42,223 nt of DNA, taken from Prolixibacteraceae bacterium (lineage in GTDB: Bacteria; Bacteroidota; Bacteroidia; Bacteroidales; Prolixibacteraceae). Under the pieces are notes generated by a model, which saw nothing but the letters and a program-made list of their open reading frames with translations, was not told where the DNA came from and made no database searches. The stretch covers positions 1-42,223 of the forward strand of contig JAIBEY010000028.1 in assembly GCA_019459525.1 (NCBI GenBank), written 5' to 3'. Every line of letters starts with the position of its first letter. The stretch's first letter is position 1. This document shows, in pieces, positions 34,862-42,223 of this stretch. The translations under genes and the position numbers were made by a program.

Positions 34862-34950
34862 TTAACTCTGTGATCTCTGTGAATAACTCCTTTTTTCCTC
34901 TGTGGTTAAATTTTACCACAGAGAACACAGAGTTAAAACACAGAGTTTTA
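34862..34950. repeat. Palindromic intergenic repeat (CACAGAG family)
   Basis: TTAACTCTGTG (34862-34872) and CACAGAGTTAA (34926-34936) are perfect inverted arms. Between them CTCTGTGGT (34898-34906) and ACCACAGAG (34915-34923) form an inner palindrome, and CACAGAG recurs at 34939-34945. The build is that of a REP/BIME-like mobile intergenic element. Similar CACAGAG-rich repeats occur in other bacteria (from memory). Confidence 0.7.
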
Positions 34951-34967
34951 AAAGAAAAGCAAACACC

Positions 34968-36170
34968 ATGAACTTTCAAAATAATACCATAGTACATCTT
35001 GATCTCGACACCTTTTTTGTATCGGTAGAGCGAAAGGAGAATTCTAAGTTAATCGGAAAACCGGTTATCATTGGCGGCTTATCCGACCGGGGCGTGGTAG
35101 CCAGTTGCAGCTACGAAGCACGGCGATTTGGCGTCCATTCCGCCATGCCCATGAAAATGGCTTTATACTTATGCCGTGATGCGATTGTTATTCGCGGAGA
35201 CATGGATCGGTACAGTAAACTTTCCAGGGAAGTAACCGATGTGATTGCCGCTTACGCTCCGGTGTACGAAAAAGCCTCGATCGACGAGCATTACCTCGAC
35301 ATTTCGGGAATGGATCGTTTTATTGGCTGCTACAAATGGACGCACGAACTGCGAAACCGAATCATTTCAGAAACCGGACTGCCCATTTCTTTCGGACTTT
35401 CGGTGAATAAAACCGTATCGAAAATCGCTACCGGAGAAGCGAAACCAAACGGCGAAAAAGAAGTTCCGCGCGACTTTGTTCGACCTTTCCTGAACCCGCT
35501 CCCAATCAAAAAAATTCCGGGAGTGGGCGACAGAACCTGTCATTTGCTGCATTCGATGGGTGTATTCACCATTCACACACTGAGTGACATTCCACCGGAA
35601 ATGATCCAGCAGGTACTCGGAAAGTCAGGAATTGACATCTGGAAGAAAGCGAACGGCATTGATCTCTCTCCGGTAGTTCGCTATTCGGAAGAAAAATCAA
35701 TCAGCACCGAACGTACATTTGAAACGGACACCATTGATATTCAGATGCTCGAACGTTTGCTGATTGCGATGGTCGAAAAAATTGCCTTTAAAATGCGGAA
35801 AAAGCAGAAGCTGGCATCGGTAATTACGGTTAAAATCCGTTATGCCAATTACGACACGCACACGCTGCAAAAAAAGATTGCCTACACTTCGTTCGATCAT
35901 ACACTGATGGACACTGCACTCGAATTGTTCCGGCGACTGTATGAACGGCGCATGCTCATCCGCCTGATTGGCGTTAAACTCGGTGGATTGATTGGCGGCG
36001 TTCAGCAACTGGATTTATTCGATAACAACGATAAGCTGATCAAACTCTACCTGTCAATGGACCAGATCAGGATGCGCTACGGCTCCGACGCTATTCACCG
36101 CGCTTCGGGAGTTGAAAAGAAAGAGAAAGTTGCCAGTCACAGAATTCAGTCGCAAACAATAATAATTTGA
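34968..36170 (+). CDS. dinB: Y-family DNA polymerase (DinB/UmuC type)
   Basis: This translesion polymerase is 400 aa from the ATG at 34968; an in-frame ATG at 34902 lies inside the palindromic repeat and is rejected. Catalytic acids are Asp12 in HLDLDTFF and Asp106-Glu107 in ASIDEHYLD, where His108 replaces the usual small residue. The fingers and palm (CSYEARRFGVHSAMPM), helix-hairpin-helix thumb (IKKIPGVGDRTCHLL) and little finger (ISTERTF onward) follow. QLDLF at 347-351 is a perfect beta-clamp-binding motif. It is divergent from the LexA-like repressor and upstream of a short DnaE-type polymerase, so it probably belongs to an inducible mutagenesis set. Confidence 0.95.
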   Translation: MNFQNNTIVHLDLDTFFVSVERKENSKLIGKPVIIGGLSDRGVVASCSYEARRFGVHSAMPMKMALYLCRDAIVIRGDMDRYSKLSREVTDVIAAYAPVYEKASIDEHYLDISGMDRFIGCYKWTHELRNRIISETGLPISFGLSVNKTVSKIATGEAKPNGEKEVPRDFVRPFLNPLPIKKIPGVGDRTCHLLHSMGVFTIHTLSDIPPEMIQQVLGKSGIDIWKKANGIDLSPVVRYSEEKSISTERTFETDTIDIQMLERLLIAMVEKIAFKMRKKQKLASVITVKIRYANYDTHTLQKKIAYTSFDHTLMDTALELFRRLYERRMLIRLIGVKLGGLIGGVQQLDLFDNNDKLIKLYLSMDQIRMRYGSDAIHRASGVEKKEKVASHRIQSQTIII

Positions 36171-36319
36171 AGATTTGGAAATTTGAGAATTTGAAGATGA
36201 ATGGCTTAATGGTTGAAAAAAATGAACAATTTAACTATTAACAAACCCGTAACTCGCAACAGTTTCTTAGGTACTCCGAACTCGCAACCCGTATCTCGTA
36301 ACCCGCAACAAATTCAAAC
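36171..36319. repeat. Low-complexity short-repeat stretch between dinB and dnaE
   Basis: The first part repeats a GA-TTTG-like word (GATTTGGAAATTTGAGAATT, then TTGAAGATG). The second part, from about 36245 to 36310, repeats AACCCGTAACTCGCAAC-like words with drifting bases (GAACTCGCAACCCG, TCTCGTAACCCGCAAC). Both are short degenerate direct repeats without unique spacers. No promoter box is seen. Confidence 0.6.
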
Positions 36320-39256
36320 ATGTACCTCAATTGCCATACCTATTACAGCCTTCACTACGGCACGCTCAGCATCAACGAATTGCTCGATCTGGCTATCCTG
36401 AACGATCTCAGTACGATCGCCCTTACCGACATTAATACCACAATGGGCATCCCCGAATTTGTGATGGAAGCGCAGAAAAAAGGCATCAAACCCATTGCCG
36501 GATGTGAGTTTCGTAATGGAGATGATCTGCTATACATTGGTTTGGCCCAAAACCGCGAAGGCTTGAAAGAACTGAACGACTGGCAAACCAAACACAATCT
36601 TCAGGAGAAGTCATATCCTGCAGATGCTCCGGAATTTAAGCAAGTGTTTGTAATTTACCCCTTCGGAAGAAAATCACCCGATGAACTGCGCAACAATGAA
36701 TCGACCGGAATCAAAGCGAATCAACTCAATAAACTGCTGACCTCCGAATATCGCAAATACCCGGAAAAACTGGTTGTTTGGCAACCTGTTACGAATAAAA
36801 ATCAGGAAGGCCTGTTTCTGCATAAAAGCCTTCGGGCCATTGATCACAACGTACTGATTACAAAACTTATGGAAAATCAGTTTGCCAACGATCCGGAAAT
36901 CATGGACTATCAGAATCTGGCAAGCCAGTTCAAAAATCATCCGGAAATTATTCGGAATACCGAAAAATTAATGAACGCCTGTAGCATCAGCTTCGAATTC
37001 AAGGTAATCAAGAACAAAAAACTATTTACCCATTCGGCTTACGAAGACAAGCATTTGCTTGAACGACTAGCCCTCGACGGCATGATTTACCGTTATGGAA
37101 TCGACAATATAGAAGCACACAAACGAGTTCGTCATGAACTGGAGATCATTGACAAACAGAATTTTTCGTCGTATTTTCTGATTGCGTGGGATATTGTTCG
37201 TTACGGCATGTCGTGCGGGTTTTACCATGTTGGGCGCGGAAGCGGAGCCAACAGCATTGTTGCTTATTGCCTGAAAATCACAGATGTTGACCCAATCAAA
37301 CTAAACCTTTACTTTGAGCGATTTCTGAATCCGCAACGCAGTAGTCCGCCCGATTTCGACATCGATTATTCGTGGCGCGACCGTGAGCAAATTCAGGAAT
37401 ATATTTTTAAGCGCTACGGACGTGATCATGTGGCTTTACTAGGTGCAACTTCTACATTTAAAGACCGTTCCATTTACCGCGAGCTGGGAAAAGTGTTCGG
37501 GCTTCCAAAAGAAGAAATTGATTTGCTGCTTGACAATCCGAACGATGACCGAAATTCAAATAAAATCACCAAACTGATCAAAACGATGGCCGAAAAAATG
37601 GTTAATTTTCCGAATCTGCGAAGCATCCATGCCGGTGGAATCCTGATTTCGGAAGAACCCCTCACCTACTACACCGCACTCGATTTGCCTCCAAAGGGCT
37701 TTCCGACAACACAATGGGACATGTACGTGGCCGGCGATCTGGGCTTCGAAAAACTGGATATCCTCAGCCAGCGGGGCATCGGGCACATTAAAGAAGCCGT
37801 AGAAATTATTCAGGAGAATCGAAACGAGAAAGTTGATATCCATCAGGTTGAGCGATTCTTTCAGGACGAGCAGGTCAAATTACAGTTGCGAACCGCCGAA
37901 ACCAATGGTTGTTTTTACATTGAAAGTCCGGCCATGCGCGGTTTGCTGACCAAATTACATTGCGACAATTACCTCACGCTGGTAGCCGCAAGCTCTATTA
38001 TCCGGCCCGGAGTGGCCAAGTCGGGCATGATGAAACAATACATTCAGCGTTTTCATAAACCCGAATCGATTCGGTATCTGCACCCGGTGATGAAAGCACA
38101 GCTCGAAGAAACCTTTGGGGTTATGGTTTATCAGGAAGACGTAATTAAAGTAGCGCATCATTTTGCAGGGCTCGACCTGGCCGAAGCCGACGTACTGCGC
38201 CGCGCCATGAGTGGTAAGTTTCGGGCCAAACAGGAGTTTCAGGGCATTGTGGCCAGGTATTTCAGTAATTGTCGGGAACGGGGTTATCCGGAAGCCGTTA
38301 CCCGCGAAGTGTGGCGTCAGATCGAATCGTTTGCCGGTTATTCGTTTTCGAAGGCACATTCGGCATCGTATGCGGTCGAAAGTTTCCAGAGTTTATTCCT
38401 GAAAGCGCATTATCCACTCGAATTTATGGTGGCCGTAATTAATAATTTCGGCGGATTTTACCGCACCTGGGTGTATTTCAATGAGGCACAGCGTTGCGGC
38501 GCCCACATCGAACTGCCTTGTGTAAACCGAAGCCGGAGTGAGACCCGAATCATTGGCAAAACTATTTTCACAGGATTTGTGCATGTTCAGAACCTTGAGC
38601 AGTCGGTCATTTCAGTAATCCTGAACGAACGGCAGCAAAACGGAGAATTTGGTTCCCTTTCTGACTTTATAGAACGGACTGCCATTACGAAAGAGCAACT
38701 GATTATTTTGATTCGGTTGGGTGCCTTTCGTTTCACCGGAACATCCAAAGCCGAACTTTTGTGGAAAGCTCACATGTTACTGAATAAAACTGTTCCGGTG
38801 GCAAAAAACCGGGCTTTGTTCGAAGCAGCACCGCGCGAATTCGTCCTTCCCAAGCTGGAACAATCGGTTTTGGGCGATGCCTGGGACGAAATTGAGCTGA
38901 TCGGTTTTCCGGTTTCGATGACTGCTTTTGATATGCTCGAAACCAGGTTCAGGGGAGAAATAACAGCTAAAAGCATGATGGGCAACATTGGCCGGACAGT
39001 GCGGATGCTGGGCCGTTTGGTAGCCATCAAATACGTCCATACCTCAAGAGACGAAATCATGCACTTTGGCACGTTTACCGATGTGCAAGGTGAATTTTTC
39101 GATACGGTGCACTTTCCTCCATCGCTGAAAAATTATCCTTTCCGGGGCGATGGCATTTATTTGATTTTGGGTAAGATGGTTGAAGAATTTGGCTTCCCCA
39201 GCCTCGAAGTGGAAAAGATGGCCAAAATGCCGTTTCTGAAGAATCCAAAAGCATAA
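36320..39256 (+). CDS. dnaE: DNA polymerase III alpha-type polymerase, short (DnaE2/ImuC-like)
   Basis: This C-family polymerase is 978 aa, clearly shorter than the main replicative DnaE (about 1,160 or more). The N-terminal PHP domain (1-80) is degenerate: the HxH motif is NCH and the DH motif is DI, so metal-dependent nuclease activity is unlikely. Catalytic acids are in PDFDID (344-349) and in KLDIL (Asp480). The helix-hairpin-helix and OB-fold regions follow (RMLGRLVAIKYVHTS). The start is chosen at MYLNCHTYYSL, since the PHP strand begins there. Placement after dinB and near a LexA-like repressor suggests an error-prone polymerase for lesion bypass. Standard ImuA and ImuB genes are not present here. 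Confidence 0.92.
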   Translation: MYLNCHTYYSLHYGTLSINELLDLAILNDLSTIALTDINTTMGIPEFVMEAQKKGIKPIAGCEFRNGDDLLYIGLAQNREGLKELNDWQTKHNLQEKSYPADAPEFKQVFVIYPFGRKSPDELRNNESTGIKANQLNKLLTSEYRKYPEKLVVWQPVTNKNQEGLFLHKSLRAIDHNVLITKLMENQFANDPEIMDYQNLASQFKNHPEIIRNTEKLMNACSISFEFKVIKNKKLFTHSAYEDKHLLERLALDGMIYRYGIDNIEAHKRVRHELEIIDKQNFSSYFLIAWDIVRYGMSCGFYHVGRGSGANSIVAYCLKITDVDPIKLNLYFERFLNPQRSSPPDFDIDYSWRDREQIQEYIFKRYGRDHVALLGATSTFKDRSIYRELGKVFGLPKEEIDLLLDNPNDDRNSNKITKLIKTMAEKMVNFPNLRSIHAGGILISEEPLTYYTALDLPPKGFPTTQWDMYVAGDLGFEKLDILSQRGIGHIKEAVEIIQENRNEKVDIHQVERFFQDEQVKLQLRTAETNGCFYIESPAMRGLLTKLHCDNYLTLVAASSIIRPGVAKSGMMKQYIQRFHKPESIRYLHPVMKAQLEETFGVMVYQEDVIKVAHHFAGLDLAEADVLRRAMSGKFRAKQEFQGIVARYFSNCRERGYPEAVTREVWRQIESFAGYSFSKAHSASYAVESFQSLFLKAHYPLEFMVAVINNFGGFYRTWVYFNEAQRCGAHIELPCVNRSRSETRIIGKTIFTGFVHVQNLEQSVISVILNERQQNGEFGSLSDFIERTAITKEQLIILIRLGAFRFTGTSKAELLWKAHMLLNKTVPVAKNRALFEAAPREFVLPKLEQSVLGDAWDEIELIGFPVSMTAFDMLETRFRGEITAKSMMGNIGRTVRMLGRLVAIKYVHTSRDEIMHFGTFTDVQGEFFDTVHFPPSLKNYPFRGDGIYLILGKMVEEFGFPSLEVEKMAKMPFLKNPKA

Positions 39257-39417
39257 TTTAGGGATGTATTATAGTTTTTATACATATTTAACTATCCCCG
39301 ATTCATTTTTCAATCTTTTCTCTTTATTTTGCAATACAATAACCAATAGCAGATTTTTTGGCAGATTTTTCTTTGCCATTTCTGAACAAACGAACAGACC
39401 AATATTTACGCTGATTT

Positions 39418-39924
39418 ATGGTAAACCTGGCAAAGAACATACGATTGATTATCATTCAGATTATTGATTATTTCCATACTCCTTTCCGGAAAATTATACC
39501 CAGGGAAACATTCAGATATGGTGCTACCGGGGGTTTTAATACCTTGCTCGATATTTTCCTTTACTTTATTTGTTACAATTACATTCTCGATAAAAAGATT
39601 ATTGATATTCAGATTGTTTCTGTAAGTCCGCACATTGCCGCATTTTTAATTGTATTCCCGATTACTTTTTTCACAGGATTCATTCTGGCCAAATACATCA
39701 CCTTCACCAATTCCGAAATCAGAGGACGTGTTCAGTTAATTCGCTATATGATCTCGGTTTCCGGTTCAATTTTCCTGAACTATATTTTCCTGAAAGTTTT
39801 GGTCGAATTTGGCGGCTTATGGCCAACTCTGGCAAAAATCATTACAACAGTTATTGTTGTTATTTACAGCTATTTTGCTCAAAAATTCTTCACATTTAAG
39901 ACCTCGGGACTGGCAACTTCCTAA
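39418..39924 (+). CDS. GtrA-like membrane protein
   Basis: This 168-aa protein has four hydrophobic membrane segments and matches the GtrA family, small membrane proteins thought to help move lipid-linked sugars across the membrane for surface glycosylation. Typical motifs are FRYGATGGFNTLLDIFLYF (first segment), FFTGFILAKYITF (motif before the cytosolic loop), and YSYFAQKFFTFK at the end. It stands alone: the preceding gene is the polymerase and the next element is a riboswitch. No glycosyltransferase gene accompanies it. The start at 39418 gives the expected N terminus, although no promoter box is clear. Confidence 0.9.
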   Translation: MVNLAKNIRLIIIQIIDYFHTPFRKIIPRETFRYGATGGFNTLLDIFLYFICYNYILDKKIIDIQIVSVSPHIAAFLIVFPITFFTGFILAKYITFTNSEIRGRVQLIRYMISVSGSIFLNYIFLKVLVEFGGLWPTLAKIITTVIVVIYSYFAQKFFTFKTSGLATS

Positions 39925-39963
39925 ACCCGTTATTTATCTTTTCAGTATATTTTAACCTTGCAG

Positions 39964-39996
39964 TTTGCCACTGAAACTTTTTTTGACTTATCTTCG
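39964..39996 (+). promoter_or_regulatory. Promoter ahead of the cobalamin riboswitch
   Basis: TTTG (39964-39967), a 21-base spacer and TATCTTCG (39989-39996, one mismatch to TAnnTTTG) place the transcript start near 40002, exactly where the riboswitch aptamer begins. Confidence 0.6.
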
Positions 39997-40000
39997 CTGG

Positions 40001-40166
40001 CGAATTGGTGATGCTCGGTTGAGTATCAAGAGGGAATCCGGTTAAAATCCGGAGCTGTACCCGCAGCTGTAAACTCTGAATATTTTTTGCACTACTTGCC
40101 ACTGTCAAGCCTTAAGCAAGATGGGAAGGCCGCAAAAATGGAGTGAGCCAGAAGACCTGCCATTCG
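40001..40166 (+). promoter_or_regulatory. Cobalamin (adenosylcobalamin-class) riboswitch
   Basis: The conserved core is present: AGAGGGAATCCGGTT (40030-40044) followed by AATCCGGAGCTGTACCCGC (the L4/P4-P6 core), CTGTAA, and the B12 box AGCCAGAAGACCTGCC (40146-40161). CGAAT (40001-40005) and ATTCG (40162-40166) can close the P1 stem. Downstream an AAGCTTT/AAAGCTT hairpin (about 40181-40201) may be part of the expression platform; no T tract follows, so control is probably at translation. The downstream gene would be off when B12 is plentiful. Confidence 0.93.
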
Positions 40167-40288
40167 AGCTACAATATTCAAAGCTTTCGGGAGAAAAAGC
40201 TTGGAGTAACCAAAAACATTAAGCAACCGGTTATTTCAGCAGTTTTGCGTATTGTAATCATTTTGAAACCATTCAAAATTATTACATA

Positions 40289-41911
40289 ATGAAACAAATC
40301 TACATGACGGCATTTCTTGCCACTTTTTTAGCATTTAACACCATGGCACAAACTGTTGCCAAGTTTGACGACCTGCCCCTGGAGCCGGGAAAGTTCTGGA
40401 ATGGCTCCGATCTGTCGGGCAGTTTTAAAAGCTCCGGAATCACATTCTACAACTTGTACAACCAGGACTGGGCTAGCTGGAGTGGGTTTGCCTATTCGAA
40501 CACGACCGATGTTACAACCGCCGGATACCAAAACCAGTATAGCGCCATTACCGGAAAAGGGCATGAAGGTAGCGCCAATTATGCCGTTTGTTACCCAACT
40601 CCTTCAGCAGAAATTGGATTTAACACATCAACAAAAGTCACCGGTTTTTATGTAACAAACTCCACCTATGCTTACCTCTCGATGAGAAACGGCGATCAAT
40701 TTTCAAAGAGATTTGGCGGCGAAAGTGGCAACGACCCCGATTATTTCAAACTAATGATAGAAGCCCTGGATACTGAAGGAAAGCCTGTTGATACGCTTTA
40801 TTTTTACCTGGCCGATTTCCGGTCTGATGACAACTCGAAAGATTACATTTTAAATCAATGGACCTGGGTTGACCTTAGTGAACTTAAAGAGGCCCGTAAG
40901 CTCCGGTTTAGCCTTAGTTCGAGCGACAACAGCTATGGCTACATGAATACGCCCGGATATTTCTGCATGGACGACCTAAACGGCGAAAAACCATTCGAAT
41001 ACAAACCGGTAACATCAGCAGGTTTCGAAAATCTGGATCTCGGATCTCAAGGTTATTACAATGGTGGCGATAACAAAGGTGGTTTTGTGAGTGGCAACTT
41101 CAGGTTCCTTACCGATTATACGCAATCAGAATATGGAGATTACTGGTCGGGATTTGCGGCTTCTGAGAAAACCGACATCACTACCCCCGGCTATAACAAT
41201 CAATACAGTGCCATCACCGGAAAAGGTGTTGCCGGAACTCCGGGTTATGCCGTTGTTTATCCTGCACCCGTTTCCACTGTCCTGTTTAAAGACACCATCG
41301 TTACCGGATTTTATGTAACAAACAGTACTTACGCTTATCATTCAATGAAGAACGGTGATGCTTTCTCGAAAAAATTTGGTGGTGAAACCGGAAATGATCC
41401 GGATTGGCTAATGCTGACCATAGAAGGGTTCAATTCGGAGGATCAATCAGCCGGAAAAATAGAATTCTACCTGGCCGATTTTGCATACAGCATCAATTCA
41501 TACGATTATATACTGGATACCTGGAAATGGGTAGATCTTTCGAAACTTGGAAGAATCTCAAAACTCGAATTTTCATTACGCTCAACCGATAACAGTGCAT
41601 GGGGAATGAACACACCGGGTTACTTCTGCATCGACAACCTCAATCATCAGGTTTTGACCTCTTCCCCGGAACTCAAACAACTTCAGGCTTCCGTTTTTCC
41701 TAATCCGTTTAGCGACCAAATTGTTGTTTCCGGATTAAAGAATCAGGCTAATGTTACCATTTCTGACGTTGGCGGAAGAAACATCAGAATATATACCAAC
41801 ATCTCAAACAACCAGATGATTGGCGGGTTGGACCAGTTAAAACCGGGCATCTATCTCGTTAAAGTAATTGAAGGGAAAAACCTGACAACGACTAAGCTGT
41901 TGAAGAAATAA
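40289..41911 (+). CDS. Tandem DUF4465 protein with T9SS sorting domain, probable B12-binding exported protein
   Basis: This 540-aa protein has a signal peptide (residues 1-20, cut after AFNTMA) and two similar DUF4465 domains at about 26-230 and 244-452. They share SGFA, NQYSAITGKG, VTGFYVTNSTYAY, FSKxFGGExGNDPD and TPGYFC. A type A T9SS sorting domain (about 462-540, VFPNPFSD to TTTKLLKK) ends it. DUF4465 proteins lie in B12-regulated loci of Bacteroidota, and some have been described as surface B12 binders (BtuH, from memory). The riboswitch directly upstream supports a corrinoid-capture role. Unlike the lipoprotein binders, this one would be exported by the type IX system. Binding itself is inferred. 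No btuB gene is in the window. Confidence 0.9.
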   Translation: MKQIYMTAFLATFLAFNTMAQTVAKFDDLPLEPGKFWNGSDLSGSFKSSGITFYNLYNQDWASWSGFAYSNTTDVTTAGYQNQYSAITGKGHEGSANYAVCYPTPSAEIGFNTSTKVTGFYVTNSTYAYLSMRNGDQFSKRFGGESGNDPDYFKLMIEALDTEGKPVDTLYFYLADFRSDDNSKDYILNQWTWVDLSELKEARKLRFSLSSSDNSYGYMNTPGYFCMDDLNGEKPFEYKPVTSAGFENLDLGSQGYYNGGDNKGGFVSGNFRFLTDYTQSEYGDYWSGFAASEKTDITTPGYNNQYSAITGKGVAGTPGYAVVYPAPVSTVLFKDTIVTGFYVTNSTYAYHSMKNGDAFSKKFGGETGNDPDWLMLTIEGFNSEDQSAGKIEFYLADFAYSINSYDYILDTWKWVDLSKLGRISKLEFSLRSTDNSAWGMNTPGYFCIDNLNHQVLTSSPELKQLQASVFPNPFSDQIVVSGLKNQANVTISDVGGRNIRIYTNISNNQMIGGLDQLKPGIYLVKVIEGKNLTTTKLLKK

Positions 41912-41919
41912 GCGATTTC

Positions 41920-41949
41920 GGTTTAAACCCGGGAGAAAAGCTTTAAACC
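41920..41949 (+). other. Inverted repeat after the DUF4465 gene
   Basis: GGTTTAAA (41920-41927) and TTTAAACC (41942-41949) are perfect inverted arms around 14 bases. No T run follows, so a terminator call is not justified. The rest of the gap up to 42072 holds only the promoter-like site below. Confidence 0.35.
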
Positions 41950-42003
41950 AAAGTTCGTTTCTGATGTTATCCTTAACAAGCAGAAATGAAAGGCTGGATA
42001 CTT

Positions 42004-42033
42004 TTTGTATTATCAGTGAATTTTATTTCTTTG
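42004..42033 (+). promoter_or_regulatory. Candidate promoter of the FKBP gene
   Basis: TTTG (42004-42007), an 18-base spacer and TTTCTTTG (42026-42033, one mismatch to TAnnTTTG) precede the ATG at 42073 by about 40 bases. Confidence 0.4.
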
Positions 42034-42072
42034 TACAATTATTTAAAATTTAAAATATTAAAAGAAAAAGCT

Positions 42073-42223
42073 ATGAAAATTGGAAAAAACAAAATGGTTT
42101 CCCTAACATACGATCTACATTACGATGATGCTGATGGAGAGTTGATTGAACAGGCAACCAGCGAGAAACCATTGAGTTTCGTGTTTGGTGCCGGATTAAT
42201 GCTCCCTAAATTTGAATCACACC
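42073..42223 (+). CDS. FKBP/SlyD-type peptidyl-prolyl isomerase (3' truncated)
   Basis: The frame from ATG 42073 is open to the right edge; about 50 residues are visible. MKIGKNKMVSLTYDLHYDD followed by DGELIEQATSEKPLSFVFGAG and LMLPKFESH is the SlyD-like FKBP pattern: the strand-turn-strand start, the GELIE segment, the PLSFVFGAG turn and the LPKFE helix. These are cytosolic prolyl isomerases and chaperones. The insert-in-flap domain and the C-terminal tail are outside the window, so whether the metal-binding tail of SlyD is present cannot be told. A promoter-like site lies upstream. Confidence 0.85.
   Translation, partial: MKIGKNKMVSLTYDLHYDDADGELIEQATSEKPLSFVFGAGLMLPKFESH

Noticed and set aside
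34902-34967. Longer N terminus for the Y-family polymerase
   Set aside because: These codons translate the palindromic repeat; the conserved fold starts just after the Met at 34968.
36171-36319. Possible CRISPR array
   Set aside because: The repeats are short, degenerate and tandem, with no unique spacers and no cas genes nearby.
39264-39467. 67-codon frame before the GtrA gene
   Set aside because: It is Phe-rich low-complexity sequence overlapping the GtrA start in another frame, with no family resemblance.
41920-41949. Terminator after the DUF4465 gene
   Set aside because: An inverted repeat exists but no T tract follows, and the loop is long.

Overview
The window reads as ordinary chromosomal DNA of a Bacteroidota bacterium, probably in the Marinilabiliales/Prolixibacteraceae neighbourhood (inference; no rRNA gene is present to fix it). 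Supporting signs are many promoter boxes of the Bacteroidota type (TAnnTTTG near -7, TTTG or TTG near -33), a type IX secretion sorting domain, E1 dehydrogenases with alpha and beta parts fused, a DUF4465 protein behind a cobalamin riboswitch, and very few Shine-Dalgarno sites. Both ends cut through genes.

Layout. 1-3848: a 5'-truncated metalloprotease/beta-propeller/outer-membrane-barrel protein converges on a membrane metallophosphoesterase. 3849-4712 is AT-rich and gene-free. 4713-8211: an XRE regulator with an inverted-repeat promoter region, then pyrK-pyrD (dihydroorotate oxidation) overlapping a serine hydrolase lipoprotein. 8381-12317: E2, fused E1 and flavodoxin form an operon bounded by terminators. 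12454-14840: methylglyoxal synthase, a 59-aa protein and a secreted leucine-rich-repeat protein. 15044-18790 (minus): gyrA followed by a TPR protein. 19064-23503: clpC convergent with a sensor SpoIIE-type phosphatase. 23723-27991: fabG (minus), two glycan-related genes (RgpF-like, DUF4422) and mnmE. 28299-30716: a second, divergent fused E1. 30717-31810 holds a 52-aa gene and several hairpins. 31811-33836: a DUF819 transporter-like protein and a ferredoxin-nitroreductase.

The most striking region is 33934-39256. A LexA-like self-cleaving repressor (XRE plus S24 peptidase, with AG site and Ser/Lys dyad) is divergent from a Y-family polymerase with a clamp-binding QLDLF motif, followed by a short DnaE-type polymerase with a degenerate PHP domain. 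The repressor promoter (TTTG-N19-TACATTTG) is covered by three ATTTGATT half-sites, so this looks like an autoregulated, damage-inducible mutagenesis cassette. A palindromic intergenic repeat and a low-complexity repeat sit in its two gaps.

The right end (39964-41911) carries a promoter, a cobalamin riboswitch and a protein with two DUF4465 domains and a T9SS sorting domain. This suggests a B12-repressed, T9SS-exported corrinoid-binding protein. A truncated FKBP/SlyD-type isomerase gene closes the window.
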